From NCBI GenBank assembly GCA_001795455.1, contig MGPB01000033.1, positions 124,001-188,000 on the forward strand: a stretch of DNA of 64,000 nt, written 5' to 3'. The notes beneath the pieces are model-generated. The model did no database searches. It saw only the letters and a program-made list of their open reading frames with translations, and had not been told where the DNA came from. The position numbers and the translations under genes were made by a program. Of this stretch, positions 18,221-25,826 are shown one piece after another (position 1 is the stretch's first letter; each line of letters begins with the position of its first letter). Source of the stretch: Curvibacter sp. GWA2_63_95. Its GTDB lineage: Bacteria; Pseudomonadota; Gammaproteobacteria; Burkholderiales; Burkholderiaceae_C.

Positions 18221-18235
18221 ACGATCGATCATCGT
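18221..18235. promoter_or_regulatory. Inverted repeat ACGAT-N5-ATCGT
   Basis: The first of two adjacent inverted repeats upstream of the IclR-type gene. It shares the GATC/ATCG vocabulary of the second site at 18244-18258 and is a possible auxiliary operator. Confidence 0.5.
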
Positions 18236-18243
18236 ACAAATAC

Positions 18244-18258
18244 GTTCGATGATCGAAC
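18244..18258. promoter_or_regulatory. Likely IclR/PcaR-type operator
   Basis: The perfect palindrome GTTCGAT-G-ATCGAAC lies between the divergent IclR and AroE-like genes. From memory, PcaR/PcaU/PobR sites have the form GTTCGATnATCGnAC, which this matches very well. Confidence 0.72.
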
Positions 18259-18346
18259 ATATTTACGAGATTATCCTTTTGATACGCGAGATGCTTGGCT
18301 AAAGTTCGCTGCGAAATCGCGATATTGATCGACAAACGAACAAACC

Positions 18347-19282
18347 ATGCACTCCGCCGCCTTCCCCACGCTTTCAGGCACCACTGACGTTTACCTGATC
18401 GTCGGCTACCCGGTGGCCCAGGTGCAGGCGCCAGCCCTGTTCAATGCCGTGTTTGCCCGCGCAGGGCTGAACGCCGTGATGGTGCCCGTGGAAATTGCCC
18501 CCCTACACCTGCTGGCGTTTGTGAAGTCTGCGTTCCTGGCTCCCAACGTGCGGGGCCTGTGTGCCACCATTCCCCACAAGAGTGCGCTGGCCGACGCGAT
18601 GCACCGCAGCAGCCCCAGCGCCCACATGGCCGGCGCAGTGAATGCTGTGCGCCGCCATGCGGACGGACATTTGGAAGGTGAGCTGTTTGACGGCCAGGGC
18701 CTGCGCGCCGCGCTGGATTACTTTGGCATGGCCTACAGCGGTCGGCGCGTGCTGGTGCTGGGCGCCGGAGGGGCCGCCGCGGCCATCGCCACGGAACTGG
18801 CCAGCGCTGCGCCTCATGCAGCCGCCCAGGTCTGCCTCTATGACCCTGCACCCGGCAAAGCCCTGGCGTTGGCCAGGCGCATTGCCGCCGCTACCCCTGC
18901 GCCGGTTGCGGCCGTAACCACCAACGACCCTGCCGGGTTTGACCTGGTGATCAATGCCAGCCCGCTGGGCTTGCACCCCGACGATGCTCTGCCCTGCGAC
19001 GTGCAGCGCATGGAGCCCCATGCGGCTGTGATGGACATTGTGATGAAGCACCAGCCCAGCCGCTGGGTGCGCGCAGCGCGGGCCCGTGGCCTGCAGGCAC
19101 AACCCGGGTTTGAGATGCTGATCCAGCAAACCGTGCCGTATCTGGAGTTTTTTGGCCTGCACCAGGCTGCCCAGCTGGTGCGCGACGATGCCACCTTTCT
19201 GCGCGAGCAGATCTACCCCCACACGCTGCGCAGCGAGATCCGCGGGCGCGAGCCACACCGGCTGATCCCCGCGCTGCTCTGA
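18347..19282 (+). CDS. Shikimate/quinate dehydrogenase-like protein (AroE paralogue)
   Basis: An NAD(P)-dependent dehydrogenase of the AroE fold, 311 aa, distinct from the housekeeping aroE at 39019. The catalytic Lys (TIPHK), Asn (GAVNAV), Asp (ELFDGQG) and Rossmann motif (VLGAGGAAAAIA) are present. The substrate-carboxylate motif, normally HSxSP, reads QVQAP, so both Ser are lost. It probably oxidises quinate, shikimate or a related compound into the dehydroshikimate route served by downstream genes. It has no Shine-Dalgarno sequence before ATG 18347. It heads the catabolic operon, divergent from the IclR regulator. Confidence 0.82.
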   Translation: MHSAAFPTLSGTTDVYLIVGYPVAQVQAPALFNAVFARAGLNAVMVPVEIAPLHLLAFVKSAFLAPNVRGLCATIPHKSALADAMHRSSPSAHMAGAVNAVRRHADGHLEGELFDGQGLRAALDYFGMAYSGRRVLVLGAGGAAAAIATELASAAPHAAAQVCLYDPAPGKALALARRIAAATPAPVAAVTTNDPAGFDLVINASPLGLHPDDALPCDVQRMEPHAAVMDIVMKHQPSRWVRAARARGLQAQPGFEMLIQQTVPYLEFFGLHQAAQLVRDDATFLREQIYPHTLRSEIRGREPHRLIPALL

Positions 19283-19341
19283 CCTGTTCACCCCGCCCCT
19301 TCACCCTGGCCTTTTATTGATTCAAACGAGGAGACAACGAC

Positions 19342-20547
19342 ATGCAAAAACGAAACACTCTCAAATTGATAGCTGCTTGCGCAGCATTGGTGTGCTCTAC
19401 AGCCACTTTTGCCCAAGAAACCATCAAGATCGCCAACATTGTGGAGCTCTCCGGTGGTGGCGCCACCGCCGGCACCAACTTCAAGAACGGCGTGGAACTG
19501 GCCGTGAAGGAAATCAACGCCGCAGGCGGCATCTTGGGCAAGAAGATCCAGACCATCACCTCCGACACCCAGTCCAACCCTGGCGTGGCCAAGGGCCTGA
19601 CCCAGAAGGCCGTGGACGACGAGGTGTTTGCCATCTTCGGCCCCGTGTTCTCGGGCTCCATCATGGTGTCCATGGCGGAAAGCCGCAAAGCCGAAATCCC
19701 CAACTTCACGGGCGGTGAGGCGGCCAGCATCACCCTGCAGGGCAACCCCTACATCTTCCGCACCAGCTTCACCCAGGCCACTGCCATGCCCAAGGTGGGC
19801 CGCTACATCAGCGACACCGCCAAGCTCAAGACCTTGGCCGTGGTCTACGTGAACAACGACTTCGGCAAGGGCGGCCTGGACATGATCAAGAAGGCGCTGG
19901 ACAAGTCGTCCACCAAGGTGGTGGCCGAGATCTCCACCGACTCGGGCCAGGTGGACTTTTCTGCCGCCGTGCTCAAGGCCAAGCAAAGCGGCGCCGACGG
20001 CGTGTTCGTCTACTCCAACGAAGAAGAGTCTGCCCGCATGCTGCGCGAGCTGCGCAAGCAGGGCTGGAACAAACCCGTCATTGGAGAAACGACCCTCACC
20101 GGCCAAAAGGTGATTGAGCTGGCCGGCGAAGCCGCCAACGGCGCCGTGGCCCACGTGGGCCTGACGGTAGACGCCCCCCTACCCGCGATCCGCGCCTTCC
20201 GCGCCAAGTTCGAGCGTGACTACAAATACGTGTCCGACCACAACGGCATGAAGGGTTACTCCGGCGTCTACGTGCTCAAGGCCGCCATCGAAAAGGTGGG
20301 CAAGCTGGACCGCAAGGCCGTGGCCAACGCGCTGCACAGCCTGGTGGTGACCACCGACAAGGAGCCCGGCATCCTGATGAACGTGGCCTTTGACCAAAAC
20401 GGTGACCTGGACCGCGAGAGCTTTCTGGTGGAGGTGAAGAACGGCCAGCAAGTGGTGGTGGCCACCCTACCCCCGCTCAACCCGATTGCGGTGAACAAGC
20501 CCGCTGCAGCCCCTGCGGCCAAGCCAGCGGCGCCTGCCAAGAAGTAA
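19342..20547 (+). CDS. LivK-type periplasmic binding protein of the aromatic-cluster importer
   Basis: A 401-aa periplasmic receptor of the branched-chain/aromatic (HAAT) ABC family. The signal peptide ends ATFA-QETIK. The mature protein begins IKIANIVELSGGGATAGTNFKNG, and a Pro/Ala/Lys-rich tail of about 25 residues ends it. Ribosome-binding site GAGGAGA. Codons 5-14 lie in a dispersed repeat, which supplies the hydrophobic LKLIAACAA stretch of the signal peptide. The ligand is probably quinate, shikimate or an aromatic acid rather than an amino acid, judged only from the neighbours. Confidence 0.87.
   Translation: MQKRNTLKLIAACAALVCSTATFAQETIKIANIVELSGGGATAGTNFKNGVELAVKEINAAGGILGKKIQTITSDTQSNPGVAKGLTQKAVDDEVFAIFGPVFSGSIMVSMAESRKAEIPNFTGGEAASITLQGNPYIFRTSFTQATAMPKVGRYISDTAKLKTLAVVYVNNDFGKGGLDMIKKALDKSSTKVVAEISTDSGQVDFSAAVLKAKQSGADGVFVYSNEEESARMLRELRKQGWNKPVIGETTLTGQKVIELAGEAANGAVAHVGLTVDAPLPAIRAFRAKFERDYKYVSDHNGMKGYSGVYVLKAAIEKVGKLDRKAVANALHSLVVTTDKEPGILMNVAFDQNGDLDRESFLVEVKNGQQVVVATLPPLNPIAVNKPAAAPAAKPAAPAKK
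19356..19386 (+). repeat. Dispersed repeat core inside a signal-peptide region
   Basis: CACTCTCA followed by two variable bases and TTGATAGCTGCTTGCGCAG, nearly identical to 21523-21553 in the permease gene of the same operon. It is translated as part of the signal peptide. Confidence 0.7.
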
Positions 20548-20551
20548 ACCT

Positions 20552-20584
20552 GCCCGGCCCGGCCGCCATGCACCGCTGCCGGGC
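20552..20584 (+). other. Intercistronic hairpin
   Basis: GCCCGGC/GCCGGGC lies 4 bp after the binding-protein stop, without a long T-run. Such stems after binding-protein genes commonly protect the upstream message or reduce readthrough to the permease genes. Confidence 0.5.
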
Positions 20585-20617
20585 CTGCGTTTTCCACGTC
20601 ACACCGCGGGACCTCCC

Positions 20618-21493
20618 ATGACCGACTTCCTCCAACTGCTCTTCAGTGGCATGGCCACCGGGGCCATCTACGGCCTGGCCGCGCTGGGTTTTACCTTGCT
20701 GTGGCAGGCCAGCGGCACCATCAACTTCGCCCAGGGCGAGTTTGTAATGCTGCCGGCTTTCATGATGCTGGGCTTTTTGAGCCTGGGCGCACCCATGGCA
20801 GTGAGCTTTTCCATGTCCGTGGTGCTGGCGGTGTTTCTGCTGGGTTGGGTGTTCAAGCGCGGTCTGGTGGACCCGCTGTTCAAGTACGGCATGATGCCCA
20901 TCGTCGTGGCCACCATCGGCCTGTCGATTGCCATGCGCAACGGCTTGCGCGCCGGTTACAGCGCCGAGGCCCACCCCTTCCCCAGCCTGTTTGCCGACAA
21001 GCTGTTCAACATCGCCGGCGTGACCATCACCCTGGCCGATGTGGGCACCTTCAGCATTGCGCTGGTGCTGGTGTTTGCCACCCAGGCCTTCATGACCAAA
21101 ACCGTGACCGGCCGCGCCATGCAGGCCGTGGCGCAAAACACCGAGAGCGCCTCGGTGCTGGGCATCAACGTGCCGCGCATGATCTTCTACGCCTTTGCCA
21201 TCAACGCCGTGCTGGCGGTGGCAGCAGCCCTCCTGGTCACGCCCACGTATCTGGCCAAGTTCGACATGGGCGAGTCGCTGGGCAACAAGGCCTTCTTCGC
21301 GGCCATCATCGGCGGCTTCAACAACTCGCGCGGAGCGCTCTTGGGCGGGCTGATTGTGGGCGTGTGCGAGAACCTGGCCGCGGCCTATATCTCCCCGGCC
21401 TACAAGGACGCAGTCGCGCTGGTGATCTTCATGGTCGTGATTTTGTTCAAGCCGCAAGGCCTGCTGGGCAAAAAAGTGGAGCGCAAAGTCTGA
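20618..21493 (+). CDS. LivH-type ABC permease
   Basis: The first membrane subunit of the HAAT-family importer, 291 aa with about eight hydrophobic segments. The N-terminus (LLFSGMATGAIYGLAALGFTLLWQASGTINFAQGEF) is a LivH hallmark. The coupling motif near AQNTESASVLGINV and the late FFAAIIGGFNNSRGALLGGL also match. It follows the binding protein and precedes the LivM partner by 18 bp. Confidence 0.92.
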   Translation: MTDFLQLLFSGMATGAIYGLAALGFTLLWQASGTINFAQGEFVMLPAFMMLGFLSLGAPMAVSFSMSVVLAVFLLGWVFKRGLVDPLFKYGMMPIVVATIGLSIAMRNGLRAGYSAEAHPFPSLFADKLFNIAGVTITLADVGTFSIALVLVFATQAFMTKTVTGRAMQAVAQNTESASVLGINVPRMIFYAFAINAVLAVAAALLVTPTYLAKFDMGESLGNKAFFAAIIGGFNNSRGALLGGLIVGVCENLAAAYISPAYKDAVALVIFMVVILFKPQGLLGKKVERKV

Positions 21494-21511
21494 GTACCGC
21501 TGGACACCACC

Positions 21512-22495
21512 ATGAAAAAAATCACTCTCATTTTGATAGCTGCTTGCGCAGTACTGCTGCTGTCTGCACCGCCTTTTCTCAAGAATTACGGCATCTACCT
21601 GCTGTCCTACTGGCTGGTGTTTGTCATCGCCACCATGGGCCTGAACCTCACCGTGGGTTACGCCGGGCAAAAGTCCCTGGGCCATGCGGCCTTCTTCGGT
21701 ATCGGGGCCTACACCGTGGCCATCCTGATGAAAGCCGGCATCAGCTTCTGGCTGGGCCTGCCAGCCGCCGCATTCATCTGCTTTTTTGTCGGCATTGCGC
21801 TGGGATTTCCGGCGCTGCGGGTGCAGACCATTTACCTGGCCTTTGCCACCCTGGGCTTCAACACCGCGGTGTGGCTGGTCATGCGCAATGAAGAGTGGCT
21901 GACCGGGGGCACCTTCGGCATCAACAACATTGCCCGCCCCAGCCTGTTGGGCTTCTCGCTCGAAGGCAACCTCGCCTACTACTACTTTGTGCTGGCCACG
22001 GCGCTGCTGCTGGGCGCGCTGCAGTGGGGCCTGCTGCGCAGCCCCTGGGGCAAGGCGTTTACCGCGCTGCGCGACAACCCGATCCGTGCCGAGAGCCTGG
22101 GCATCAACACCCGCAGCTACACCTTGCTGAGCTTTGCGATTGGTGCGGTGTATGCGGGCATTGCCGGTGCGCTGTTTGCCTCGCTGGTGCAGTTCATCGA
22201 GCCCGCACCCTTCACCGTGGGTGCGTCCATCATGATGTACCTGATGGTCGTCGTCGGTGGCCCGGGTTACTTTTTGGGTCCGCTGCTGGGCTCCGCGGTG
22301 GGCGTGATCCTGCCGGAGTGGTTGCGCTTTGCGCAGGCCTGGTACCTGTTTGTCTTTGGCGCTGCCGTGGTGCTGTTGATGATCTGGCTGCCCGATGGAC
22401 TGCTGAGCATTCCCGACCGCATCAAGGCCAAGCGCCAGGCGCGCGAAGCCAGCGCCGCACGCGCGGCCGCCGCCCAACAACAGGGAGCCAAGTGA
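21512..22495 (+). CDS. LivM-type ABC permease
   Basis: The second membrane subunit, 327 aa. Family marks are MGLNLTVGYAGQKSLGHAAFFGIGAYT and the coupling region FTALRDNPIRAESLGINTRSY. The first transmembrane segment (ITLILIAACAVLLLSA) is encoded largely by the dispersed-repeat core, as in the binding-protein gene of this operon. A basic, Ala-rich C-terminus follows the last membrane segment. The stop overlaps the next gene's ATG (TGATG). Confidence 0.92.
   Translation: MKKITLILIAACAVLLLSAPPFLKNYGIYLLSYWLVFVIATMGLNLTVGYAGQKSLGHAAFFGIGAYTVAILMKAGISFWLGLPAAAFICFFVGIALGFPALRVQTIYLAFATLGFNTAVWLVMRNEEWLTGGTFGINNIARPSLLGFSLEGNLAYYYFVLATALLLGALQWGLLRSPWGKAFTALRDNPIRAESLGINTRSYTLLSFAIGAVYAGIAGALFASLVQFIEPAPFTVGASIMMYLMVVVGGPGYFLGPLLGSAVGVILPEWLRFAQAWYLFVFGAAVVLLMIWLPDGLLSIPDRIKAKRQAREASAARAAAAQQQGAK
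21523..21553 (+). repeat. Dispersed repeat core inside the LivM-type gene
   Basis: Same block as 19356-19386, differing at a few positions. It encodes part of the first transmembrane segment. Confidence 0.7.
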
Positions 22496-23253
22496 TGAGC
22501 CAGCCTGTCCTCAAAGTCAGCAATATCAAAAAGGCCTATGGCGCCATCCAGGCGGTAGGCGGTGTGTCCTTCGAAGTCATGCCCGGAGAAATCTTCGGCG
22601 TGATCGGGCCCAACGGCTCGGGCAAGACCACGCTGTTCAACAGCATGCTGGGCCAGATCACGCCGGACGCCGGAAAAATCGAACTCAAGGGCAAAGACGT
22701 GACCCACGCCGGTCCACTGGAGCTCAACCGCCTGGGTGTGGGCCGCACCTTCCAAACCCTGCAGGTGTTTGGCAAGATGACCGTGCGCGACAACCTCATC
22801 GTGGCCGCGCAGGAACACCAAGGCAGCATGCTGAGCCGCATGTTTGCCCCCAGCGATTCGGGCCTGGGCGCCAAGGCCGATGCGCTGATCGACCAGTTCC
22901 GCATCCGCCATGTGGCCGACAAAAAGGCTGGCGAGCTGAGCTATGGCCAGCAAAAGCTGGTGGACATTGCCATGGCCTTCATGAGCGAGCCCGACCTGGT
23001 GTTGCTGGACGAACCCTGCGCAGGTGTGAACCCCAGTCTGGTGGGTGGCATCAGCACTTTGCTGAAGGAGCTCAACCGCAACCCGAAGTTCGGCAAGAAG
23101 AGCTCCTTCGTCGTCATCGAGCACAACATGGACTTTGTGATGGACCTGTGCCACCGCATCATGGTGATGGTGGAAGGCCAGGTGCTGGCCATCGGTACAC
23201 CGGAAGAAATCCGCAGCAACAAACAGGTGCTGGACGCCTACCTCGGGAGCTGA
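22495..23253 (+). CDS. LivG-type ABC ATPase
   Basis: One of the two ATPases of the importer, 252 aa. Walker A GPNGSGKTT, the LSYGQQK signature, Walker B LVLLDEPCAGVNP and the VVIEHNMDFVMDLC H-loop region are as in LivG. The track begins this frame at 21895, but that part is out of frame with LivM. ATG 22495 overlaps the LivM stop, which implies translational coupling. Confidence 0.93.
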   Translation: MSQPVLKVSNIKKAYGAIQAVGGVSFEVMPGEIFGVIGPNGSGKTTLFNSMLGQITPDAGKIELKGKDVTHAGPLELNRLGVGRTFQTLQVFGKMTVRDNLIVAAQEHQGSMLSRMFAPSDSGLGAKADALIDQFRIRHVADKKAGELSYGQQKLVDIAMAFMSEPDLVLLDEPCAGVNPSLVGGISTLLKELNRNPKFGKKSSFVVIEHNMDFVMDLCHRIMVMVEGQVLAIGTPEEIRSNKQVLDAYLGS

Positions 23254-23256
23254 AGC

Positions 23257-24000
23257 ATGACCACAGACACCTGCATTGAATTCAAGGACGTGGTGGCGGG
23301 CTACAAGGATTTCATGATCCTGAACAACCTGTCGTTCAAAGCCAAGCGTGGCACCATCACCCTGCTGCTGGGCCCCAATGGCGCGGGCAAGTCCACGGTG
23401 CTCAAAACTTTGTTTGGCCTGCTCAAACCACGCCAGGGCGACATATTGCTGGACGGCGTGAGCGTGGCCGGCGCCAGCCAGAAGGCGCTGCTGGCCCAGG
23501 GCATTGCCTTTGTGCCGCAGGGGCGCAACCTGTTTGGCCAACTCAGCGTGTGGGAGAACCTGGAGCTGGGCGGCATTACGCTGGGCATGAAGACCACCCA
23601 CGAGCGCATTCCCGAGGTGCTGGAGTTCTTTCCGCGCGTGAAGGAGCGCCTGCACTCGGCGGCATCAGCCTTGTCGGGTGGCGAGCAAAAGCAGCTGGAG
23701 ATTGGCCGCGCACTGCTGCTGCGCCCCAAGGTCATCCTGATCGACGAGCCCTCCATCGGCCTCTCGCCCATGGTGGTGGCCGATGTGTTCAAACTCTTGC
23801 GCAAACTGGCCGACCAGGGAACGACGGTGCTCATGGTGGAGCAGAACGTGAAGAGCGCGCTGAAGATTTCGGACGAAGCCATTGCGTTGGAGTCGGGCCG
23901 CCTGGTGCTGCAAAAGCCGGCATCGGAATTGCTGGCAGACCCCAACATCGAGCGCTTGTTTTTGGGTGGCGCGCACACCACGGCTGCGACCACTGTTTAA
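23257..24000 (+). CDS. LivF-type ABC ATPase
   Basis: The second ATPase, 247 aa. Walker A GPNGAGKST, FVPQGRNLFGQLSVWENLELG (typical of LivF), signature LSGGEQKQLEIGRAL and Walker B VILIDEPSIGLSP are present. It starts 3 bp after the LivG-type gene and completes a five-gene importer whose ligand is likely an aromatic or alicyclic acid used by the flanking enzymes. Confidence 0.93.
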   Translation: MTTDTCIEFKDVVAGYKDFMILNNLSFKAKRGTITLLLGPNGAGKSTVLKTLFGLLKPRQGDILLDGVSVAGASQKALLAQGIAFVPQGRNLFGQLSVWENLELGGITLGMKTTHERIPEVLEFFPRVKERLHSAASALSGGEQKQLEIGRALLLRPKVILIDEPSIGLSPMVVADVFKLLRKLADQGTTVLMVEQNVKSALKISDEAIALESGRLVLQKPASELLADPNIERLFLGGAHTTAATTV

Positions 24001-24024
24001 TTTTTTTTGTCCACGGGAGACTTT

Positions 24025-24912
24025 ATGGCCGACACCTCCACACGCCCCAGCGGCGCTGACCGCGAACACATCGACGAAGGCCCCAACCCCCTGGGGCTGG
24101 AAGGCATCGAATTCATCGAGTACACCACCTCCAAGCCACAGGCCCTGGGTCAGGTGCTGGAGGCCATGGGTTTTCGCCCGATTGCGCGCCATCGCTCGCG
24201 CGAGGTGCTGTTGTACCGCCAGGGCGACATCAACGTCATCGTCAACGCCCACGGCCGCGGCGCGGCGCTGACCGAGAAACCGGTGATTGCCGCCATCGCC
24301 TTGCGCGTGCAGGACGCCACCGCCGCCTACCGCCGCGCGCTGGAGCGTGGTGCCTGGGCCGTGCCGGTGCAGGTAGAGGTGATGGAGCTGCACATCCCGG
24401 CCGTGCATGGCGTGGGCAACAGCCGCATCTACTTTGTCGACCGCCACCGCGAGTTCTCCATCTACGACGTGGACTTCACCCCCGTGCCCGCGGTAGAAAA
24501 AAACCCGCCCGCCATCACCGGCCTGCACTTCTTTGGGGTGGTGCAGTACATCGGCAACGACCGCGTGGACGACTGGACCGAGTTTTATGGTGCCCTGTTT
24601 GGCTTTACTGCGCTGGAGCCCGAAACCCGCTTTGGCATCTTGCCCAAGGGGCGTATTCTGCAAAGCCCCTGCAAGACCTTCTATCTGCAGCTCATCGAGC
24701 CCGAACCCGGCGTGCTGGATGTGGAGGACGATGAATGTTTCCAGCGCGTGGGCCTGGGCACCCCCGATGTGAAAGCCACCGTCGCCGCACTGCGCGCGCG
24801 CGGCGTGGACTTTGTGCCGTCCAAAGACCCGACGCAGGACGACAAGGGCGCGCTCACCCGCCCCACCATGGGCAACGCCATGTTCGAGCTGGTTCACCAC
24901 GTGCGGAGCTAG
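24025..24912 (+). CDS. Stand-alone HPPD-like VOC protein (QuiC C-terminal-domain homologue)
   Basis: A 295-aa vicinal-oxygen-chelate protein resembling 4-hydroxyphenylpyruvate dioxygenase and, more relevantly, the C-terminal domain of the fused QuiC dehydroshikimate dehydratase. It starts NPLGLEGIEFIEYTTSKPQALG and has the HPPD-like line HRSREVLLYRQGDINVIVN. Of the three HPPD metal ligands (His, His, Glu), the matching motifs read LHFFGVV (His), CFQRVGLG (Arg instead of His) and MFELVHH (Glu). Dioxygenase activity is therefore doubtful. ATG 24025 with GGGAGA is preferred over the TTG at 24007. The TIM-barrel half of QuiC follows 6 bp downstream. Confidence 0.75.
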   Translation: MADTSTRPSGADREHIDEGPNPLGLEGIEFIEYTTSKPQALGQVLEAMGFRPIARHRSREVLLYRQGDINVIVNAHGRGAALTEKPVIAAIALRVQDATAAYRRALERGAWAVPVQVEVMELHIPAVHGVGNSRIYFVDRHREFSIYDVDFTPVPAVEKNPPAITGLHFFGVVQYIGNDRVDDWTEFYGALFGFTALEPETRFGILPKGRILQSPCKTFYLQLIEPEPGVLDVEDDECFQRVGLGTPDVKATVAALRARGVDFVPSKDPTQDDKGALTRPTMGNAMFELVHHVRS

Positions 24913-24918
24913 ACCACC

Positions 24919-25821
24919 ATGAGCCAATTCGAAGGCAAATTTGACGACTTCGGGATGGACACCATCTCGCTGGCGGGTCCACTCAAGGCCAAGCTCTCCG
25001 CCATGAAGGCCGCCGGCTTCACCCAGGTGATGCTGCTGGCGCGTGATCTGGTGGGCCACCCCGATGGCTGGCAAGCCGCCGTGCAGGAAGTGAAAGACAG
25101 CGGCCTGCGCGTCACCGGTTTTCAGGTGCTGCGCGACTTTGAGGGCCTGAGTGGCCACCTGCACGCGTACAAGATGGACATCGCCAAGAGCATGATGGAG
25201 ATGTGCGCCGCACTGGACTGCCGTGTCATGCTGGCCTGCTCCAGCACGTCCACCCACGCCACCGGCGACACCGACGCCTTGGTCAAAGACCTGCGCAAGC
25301 TGGCGATGCTGGCCATCCCCATGAACATCAAGATCGCGTTTGAGGCGCTGTCCTGGGGCCGCACCATCAACGAGTTTCCGCAGGCCTGGGACCTCATCAT
25401 GCAGGCCGACATGCCCAACCTGGGCCTGGGCTTTGACTCCTTCCATATGTTCGCCACCAAGACGCCGCTGGAGGATCTGGAGATTCTGGACCCCAGCAAG
25501 ATCTTCCTGGTGCAGCTGGCCGATTTCATGTGGAACGAAATCAAGACCGTGGAAGAGCGCATCACCACAGCACGCACCTTCCGCGTGTTCCCCGGCGAAG
25601 GCGTGCACAGCGAGGCCCTGGCCGAGCTGGTACTCAAGCTGCACCAGCTGGGCTACCGCGGCGACTACAGCTTTGAAGTGTTCAACGACGACTACCAGCA
25701 GATGCCGCTGGAGACCGTGGCCGCACGCGCACGCCGTGCTGCGCTGTGGCTGGGTGAAGACGTGCTGCGCCGTTCCGTGCCCCTGCCCAACCAGCTGCGC
25801 CTGAAACAAGCCGTGCGCTGA
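24919..25821 (+). CDS. 3-dehydroshikimate dehydratase-like TIM-barrel protein (QuiC N-terminal-domain homologue)
   Basis: A 300-aa protein of the sugar-phosphate-isomerase/AP-endonuclease-2 fold, matching the catalytic N-terminal domain of QuiC. That domain converts 3-dehydroshikimate to protocatechuate. Metal-ligand motifs are in order: AFEALSWGR (Glu), LGLGFDSFHM (Asp), FLVQLADFM (Gln) and YSFEVFNDDY (Glu). In Pseudomonas QuiC this domain is fused in front of the HPPD-like domain. Here the two are separate genes in the opposite order. A metal-dependent dehydratase is the best guess, with another sugar-acid isomerase possible. Confidence 0.78.
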   Translation: MSQFEGKFDDFGMDTISLAGPLKAKLSAMKAAGFTQVMLLARDLVGHPDGWQAAVQEVKDSGLRVTGFQVLRDFEGLSGHLHAYKMDIAKSMMEMCAALDCRVMLACSSTSTHATGDTDALVKDLRKLAMLAIPMNIKIAFEALSWGRTINEFPQAWDLIMQADMPNLGLGFDSFHMFATKTPLEDLEILDPSKIFLVQLADFMWNEIKTVEERITTARTFRVFPGEGVHSEALAELVLKLHQLGYRGDYSFEVFNDDYQQMPLETVAARARRAALWLGEDVLRRSVPLPNQLRLKQAVR

Positions 25822-25826
25822 ATGCC

